Of a DNA stretch of 64,000 nt, positions 62,642 to 64,000 are shown in pieces (the first letter of the stretch is position 1; every line of letters starts with the position of its first letter). Location: contig JACRDD010000016.1 in NCBI GenBank assembly GCA_016218685.1, positions 50,531-114,530 on the forward strand, in the 5' to 3' direction. This DNA comes from Desulfobacterales bacterium (GTDB taxonomy: Bacteria > Desulfobacterota > Desulfobacteria > Desulfobacterales > Desulfosarcinaceae). Below the pieces are notes generated by a model. The model had not been told where the DNA came from. It ran no database searches and saw only the letters and a list, made by a program, of their open reading frames with translations. Made by a program: the position numbers and the translations under genes.

Positions 62642-63691
62642 ATGGGACGTGGTGCATTGGGCGTGCTGGGGGCGGTGCTGGTGACTTGCGTTCTGCTTTT
62701 GGGCGCGGTCGCCCAGGGCGCTGCCGCAGGCACCCCTGCCGCCGACCAGGGTAAACCGCTGGTGATCCTTTTCGAAGACGGCCAAAAGTCCCTCAGTGCA
62801 GCCCATCGGGCCGCGATCCAACGGCTGCTGTCCGACCAAAAGCCCGGAGCGGAAAAGAAACTCCTGGTCCTTGGCTACAGCGATGGCCGCGGAAATCCCA
62901 AGAAGAACATGCAGGTATCCCAGCAGCGGGCCGAGGCGGTGCGCAAGGAAATTCTCCGCGTTTCGGGCGCGGACCCGCGGCATGTGCTGGCGGTCGGCCG
63001 GGGCGCGGAGAACCCGGTCGGCGACGATCGCCAGCCCCAAGGGCGCGCCCGCAACCGGAGGGTGGAGATCTTCTGGACCCAGGCCATGGATCCCAGCGGA
63101 AAGCCGATCGCCGAGCGCAAAAGCGTTTCGCCCGCCGTGGCCGCCATGGTGGAGGAGGCGCGCTCCCTGATCCGGCGCCGGCAATTGATCGAGGCGGTGC
63201 GCTTGCTGGAGCAGGCGCGCACCCAAGGTGGCGAAGGAGATGGCCATTGGCAGGCCGTCTATGGGATTGCCGGTTATTACGCGGGGATGAACGCCCAAAT
63301 CATCAAAAACCATCTGACCAAAGCCTTGGAATTGGACCCGTACAATCAAGAGGGGCGCGACTATCTGGGCCGGATCACGGCAAGGGAAAAAGTGGCCGAT
63401 GGTGTTGTTGGCGCCCACATGGGGCGCAGCGAACAAGATCCCATCCCTGTTTCCAGCGACGCCCAGGCGCATGAATACTTGCAACTATTCGATGTGCAAC
63501 CGCTCTCTTTGCAAAGATCGATGACTCGGCCGGTGGAGGCCTGGCACTGCCGAGACCGCCAAGGGCGCCAGGTAGTTTATTTTTTCGATCGCTCTCAAGT
63601 CTACACATGGGCCTTTGCCCGCAATGGATCGGACATATCCGGCCCGGAGAACGCCAGGTCGCCGCTTCCAGCCCCAGCAGGCAAACCGTAA
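62642..63691 (+). CDS. Exported OmpA-like protein
   Basis: 349 residues from the ATG at 62642 (AGGTGGG upstream). The signal peptide spans about 1-30. An OmpA-like peptidoglycan-binding domain at about 35-145 has NMQVSQQRAEAVRKEIL and the closing GRARNRRVEIFW. A helical, repeat-like region (about 160-260) follows, then a C-terminal beta-rich segment with YFFDRSQVYTW. It probably links the envelope to peptidoglycan. It follows nadE by 90 bases and ends before a terminator. Confidence 0.85.
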   Translation: MGRGALGVLGAVLVTCVLLLGAVAQGAAAGTPAADQGKPLVILFEDGQKSLSAAHRAAIQRLLSDQKPGAEKKLLVLGYSDGRGNPKKNMQVSQQRAEAVRKEILRVSGADPRHVLAVGRGAENPVGDDRQPQGRARNRRVEIFWTQAMDPSGKPIAERKSVSPAVAAMVEEARSLIRRRQLIEAVRLLEQARTQGGEGDGHWQAVYGIAGYYAGMNAQIIKNHLTKALELDPYNQEGRDYLGRITAREKVADGVVGAHMGRSEQDPIPVSSDAQAHEYLQLFDVQPLSLQRSMTRPVEAWHCRDRQGRQVVYFFDRSQVYTWAFARNGSDISGPENARSPLPAPAGKP

Positions 63692-63745
63692 ATCACTTTT
63701 CTTTTTAAGGTGCGGTCATCCAATTTCTGCTGCCGCCAGCAATGC

Positions 63746-63775
63746 CTCGTCAGATATATCTGGCGAGTTTTTTAT
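63746..63775 (+). terminator. Rho-independent terminator after the OmpA-like gene
   Basis: Stem CTCGTCAG (63746-63753) with CTGGCGAG (63760-63767) including one G-T pair, a 6-base loop, then six T. Confidence 0.82.
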
Positions 63776-63786
63776 TAAATTCTTCT

Positions 63787-63814
63787 TGATTTCACCGGAA
63801 AAGATGATAGAGTG
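63787..63814 (+). promoter_or_regulatory. Candidate promoter of the cold-shock gene
   Basis: TTGATT (63787-63792), a 16-base spacer and TAGAGT (63809-63814). The leader before the ATG at 63942 would be about 120 bases and contains a small hairpin, ACCACC-TTAGTT-GGTGGT, near 63828-63848. Long structured leaders are common for cold-shock genes. Confidence 0.4.
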
Positions 63815-63941
63815 CGTTCAATCAATAAAGCACCACCTTAGTTGGTGGTCAGTTTCAAATGCTTAAGGAAAGTCCCGCAAAACCAGTCTGGCATCCTCAA
63901 GTTTGAAGCTTTGAGAATTTTTAAGAAAGGAGGATGTTACC

Positions 63942-64000
63942 ATGCCAAACGGTACAGTTAAGTGGTTTAATAGCAGCAAGGGCTACGGCTTCATCGAGCA
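63942..64000 (+). CDS. Cold-shock domain protein, 3' part outside the window
   Basis: Nineteen complete codons are visible. The N-terminus MPNGTVKWFNSSKGYGFIE is the CspA-type cold-shock domain, with the RNP1 motif KGYGFI that binds single-stranded RNA and DNA. A strong AAAGGAGG lies ten bases before the ATG. The gene continues past the right edge; the usual length is about 66-70 residues. Confidence 0.92.
   Translation, partial: MPNGTVKWFNSSKGYGFIE

Noticed and set aside
61508..63484. 658-codon antisense open frame across nadE and the OmpA-like gene
   Set aside because: It crosses two real genes and their gap and shows no domain.
1..64000. CRISPR arrays, insertion sequences, prophage or integron parts
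   Set aside because: No regularly spaced direct repeats, transposase, integrase or phage structural genes were found.

Overview
The window looks like chromosomal core sequence from a Gram-negative deltaproteobacterium, most likely a Desulfobacterales-type anaerobe. This is inferred from gene content: an LptD outer-membrane protein together with RNase J, a YhaM-type nuclease and RicT; a 2[4Fe-4S] ferredoxin; many sigma-54 regulators; a multiheme cytochrome; and a GC-rich, densely packed layout. No rRNA, CRISPR array, insertion sequence, integrase or phage gene was seen.

Layout. 1-6718 (minus strand) carries metG (cut by the left edge), ricT and holB, then an HU/IHF protein, a NusG paralogue and lptD. 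6969-19134 (plus) is mostly housekeeping: surE, a receiver/DHp protein, a YhaM-like nuclease, tmk, a cysteine synthase fused to a degenerate cysteinyl-tRNA-synthetase domain, an unknown coupled gene, a ferredoxin, plsC, rnj and ftsK. 19401-26491 is a regulatory island with two paralogous PAS/AAA+/Fis regulators (plus) converging on two paralogous membrane histidine kinases (minus). 26773-31954 holds two methyltransferases, a secreted SGNH-like protein, an NtrC-type response regulator and a glycosyltransferase. 32116-34416 encodes a large lipoprotein behind a textbook -24/-12 promoter. 34728-45485 carries HMG-CoA lyase, an HD-GYP response regulator, a PBP1A operon with a SPOR protein, a TPR protein, a double Usp and a zinc-ribbon membrane protein.

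45869-49874 holds a large membrane-anchored multiheme cytochrome (one N-terminal haem c, a cytochrome b5-like domain and an octahaem HAO-like domain), superoxide dismutase and TesB. 49849-57713 has a DUF3108 protein, a TPR lipoprotein, a hydrolase, DUF1992 and SHOCT proteins, then ddl, an ATP-grasp protein, a purD-purE fusion and a Sua5/YrdC protein, ending in tRNA-Leu(CAA). The right end has a Tat-exported metallophosphoesterase, a DUF4124 protein, nadE, an OmpA-like protein and the start of a cold-shock gene.

The most unusual items are the cysteine synthase/CysRS-like fusion that has lost half of its zinc ligands and its KMSKS loop; the HAO-like cytochrome fusion; the two sigma-54-type regulators with GAFTGA threonine-to-alanine changes and reciprocal loss of the two arginine fingers; and a ten-base G tract inside one of those regulators. 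All functional statements are from sequence reading and family knowledge; no database search was run.
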